5,716 bases of DNA from Dehalococcoidia bacterium (GTDB lineage: Bacteria > Chloroflexota > Dehalococcoidia > Lucifugimonadales > Lucifugimonadaceae): contig JAAXHR010000001.1 of the NCBI GenBank assembly GCA_012270805.1, forward strand, positions 1-5,716, given 5' to 3'. The position numbers and the translations under genes are program-made. The notes beneath the pieces are model-generated. The model had not been told where the DNA came from. It ran no database searches and saw nothing but the letters and a program-made list of their open reading frames with translations. Below, one piece after another: positions 5,002 to 5,716 of this stretch (positions within the stretch are counted from its first letter, which is position 1; every line of letters starts with the position of its first letter).

Positions 5002-5716
5002 CTATGAATCAATACCGGGAACCGGGAACGAGCAGGCGAATTCTTGGACTCGCTTTGCCAGCGCGTATTGCTGCGCCGAGCCCTCTTCAACGCGTAGCGA
5101 TTCGACCATCAACTCGGCAATCATCTCCATGTCTTCGGCACCCATGCCGCGAGATGTAACGGCGGGCACCCCGACGCGAACGCCGCTGGTGACTCGCGGG
5201 GGATTCGGGTCGAAGGGGACCATATTTTTGTTGGCGACGATGCCCACGCTGCGCATCTTCACTTCCGCCTCCGCACCTGAAACGTTGAGACCGCGGAGGT
5301 CAACGAGCATGAGGTGGTTGTCGGTACCGCCGGATACGATCCTCATGCCGGACGATGACAGTGCGTCGGCCAATGCCGCAGCATTGCTGACGATGCTGTC
5401 GGCGTAGGATTTGAAATCATCGGACAACGCCTCTTTGTATGCGACGGCTTTTGCAGCGATGGCGTGACCCATAGGCCCGCCCTGCATTCGAGGGAATACC
5501 GCGGAGTCGTATTTGCGGGCCCACGCTTTGGTGGTTAGGGCCATCGCGCCTCGAGGACCGCGCAGGGTTTTGTGCGTCGTGCTGGTTACGATGTCGGCAT
5601 GCGGTAGCGGCGATGGATGTGCGCCGGTTGCAACGAGACCGGCGATGTGTGCCATGTCAGCGAGATGGAGCGCTCCGATGCTTTCGGCGATTTGACCGAA
5701 GCGTTCGAAGTCGATG
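5002..5716 (-). CDS. glyA: Serine hydroxymethyltransferase, C-terminal part
   Basis: GlyA is a cytosolic PLP enzyme that interconverts serine plus tetrahydrofolate with glycine plus 5,10-methylene-tetrahydrofolate, a main source of one-carbon units. The frame enters from the right edge (first whole codon at 5715) and gives 237 residues of a protein usually near 420. Visible residues 17-24 read LHLADMAH, then AGLVATGAHPSPLPHAD. STTHKTLRGPRG (45-56) holds the PLP-binding lysine at visible residue 49. MQGGPMGH, DNHLMLVDL and the SGVRVGVPAVTSRGM segment follow; the Arg in SGVRVG is the substrate-carboxylate residue of the family. The protein ends in FPVPGIDS at a TAG. The true start is outside the window; the Met at 5655 is internal. 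It sits 129 bp upstream of rpsF, behind that gene's own promoter candidate, with no terminator seen. Confidence 0.97.
   Translation of the reverse strand, partial: IDFERFGQIAESIGALHLADMAHIAGLVATGAHPSPLPHADIVTSTTHKTLRGPRGAMALTTKAWARKYDSAVFPRMQGGPMGHAIAAKAVAYKEALSDDFKSYADSIVSNAAALADALSSSGMRIVSGGTDNHLMLVDLRGLNVSGAEAEVKMRSVGIVANKNMVPFDPNPPRVTSGVRVGVPAVTSRGMGAEDMEMIAELMVESLRVEEGSAQQYALAKRVQEFACSFPVPGIDS

Noticed and set aside
5002..5655. A separate short gene starting at Met 5655
   Set aside because: The glyA frame stays open to the window edge with conserved residues before that Met (LHLAD), so it is internal.
1..5716. A novel defence, mobile or secretion system
   Set aside because: Every coding stretch is explained by housekeeping genes in a compact arrangement; no transposase, integrase, toxin, nuclease or repeat array is present.

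Overview
All seven genes in this window lie on the minus strand, so the window reads right to left as glyA (3' part) > rpsF > ssb > rpsR > a membrane-anchored SurA/parvulin-like gene > hom > thrC (5' part). It is a compact bacterial chromosome segment with no gap over 130 bp. I see no tRNA, rRNA, CRISPR array, insertion sequence or phage gene. The organism is a bacterium. Several traits remind me of Chloroflexota (Dehalococcoidia or SAR202-like): a single-pass membrane protein with SurA_N and parvulin-like regions, an SSB tail ending in LPW, and a zinc-less bS18. That placement is an inference from family resemblance, held at about 50%.

Region 1 (5716-5002) is the C-terminal 237 codons of serine hydroxymethyltransferase. 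Region 2 (5001-4873) is a 129-bp intergenic stretch with a perfect TATAAT and, just downstream, an 8-bp perfect hairpin. A CCG-containing segment beside the rpsF start could be the S6:S18 autoregulatory site. Region 3 (4872-3475) is the classic rpsF-ssb-rpsR cluster for ribosomal protein bS6, single-strand DNA-binding protein and bS18. A two-stem bulged hairpin lies between rpsF and ssb. bS18 carries an unusual acidic C-terminal extension of about 65 residues.

Region 4 (3474-2140) opens with a 105-bp gap holding two hairpins, followed by a 409-residue type-II membrane protein. Its extracytoplasmic part looks like a SurA_N plus parvulin-type foldase, but a usual active-site His is replaced. 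Region 5 (2118-1) is the threonine branch: homoserine dehydrogenase with a C-terminal ACT domain, then threonine synthase cut by the window edge. They are 16 bp apart and surely co-transcribed. Homoserine kinase (thrB), which acts between these two enzymes, is not in the window.

The SurA-like gene, hom and thrC are separated by only 21 and 16 bp and probably form one transcript, which may read on from the ribosomal cluster. Only rpsR and ssb have clear Shine-Dalgarno sequences. The rest start on TTG, GTG or ATG with little or none. The genes themselves are ordinary housekeeping genes. The points worth a second look are the bS18 tail and the RNA structures around rpsF and ssb.
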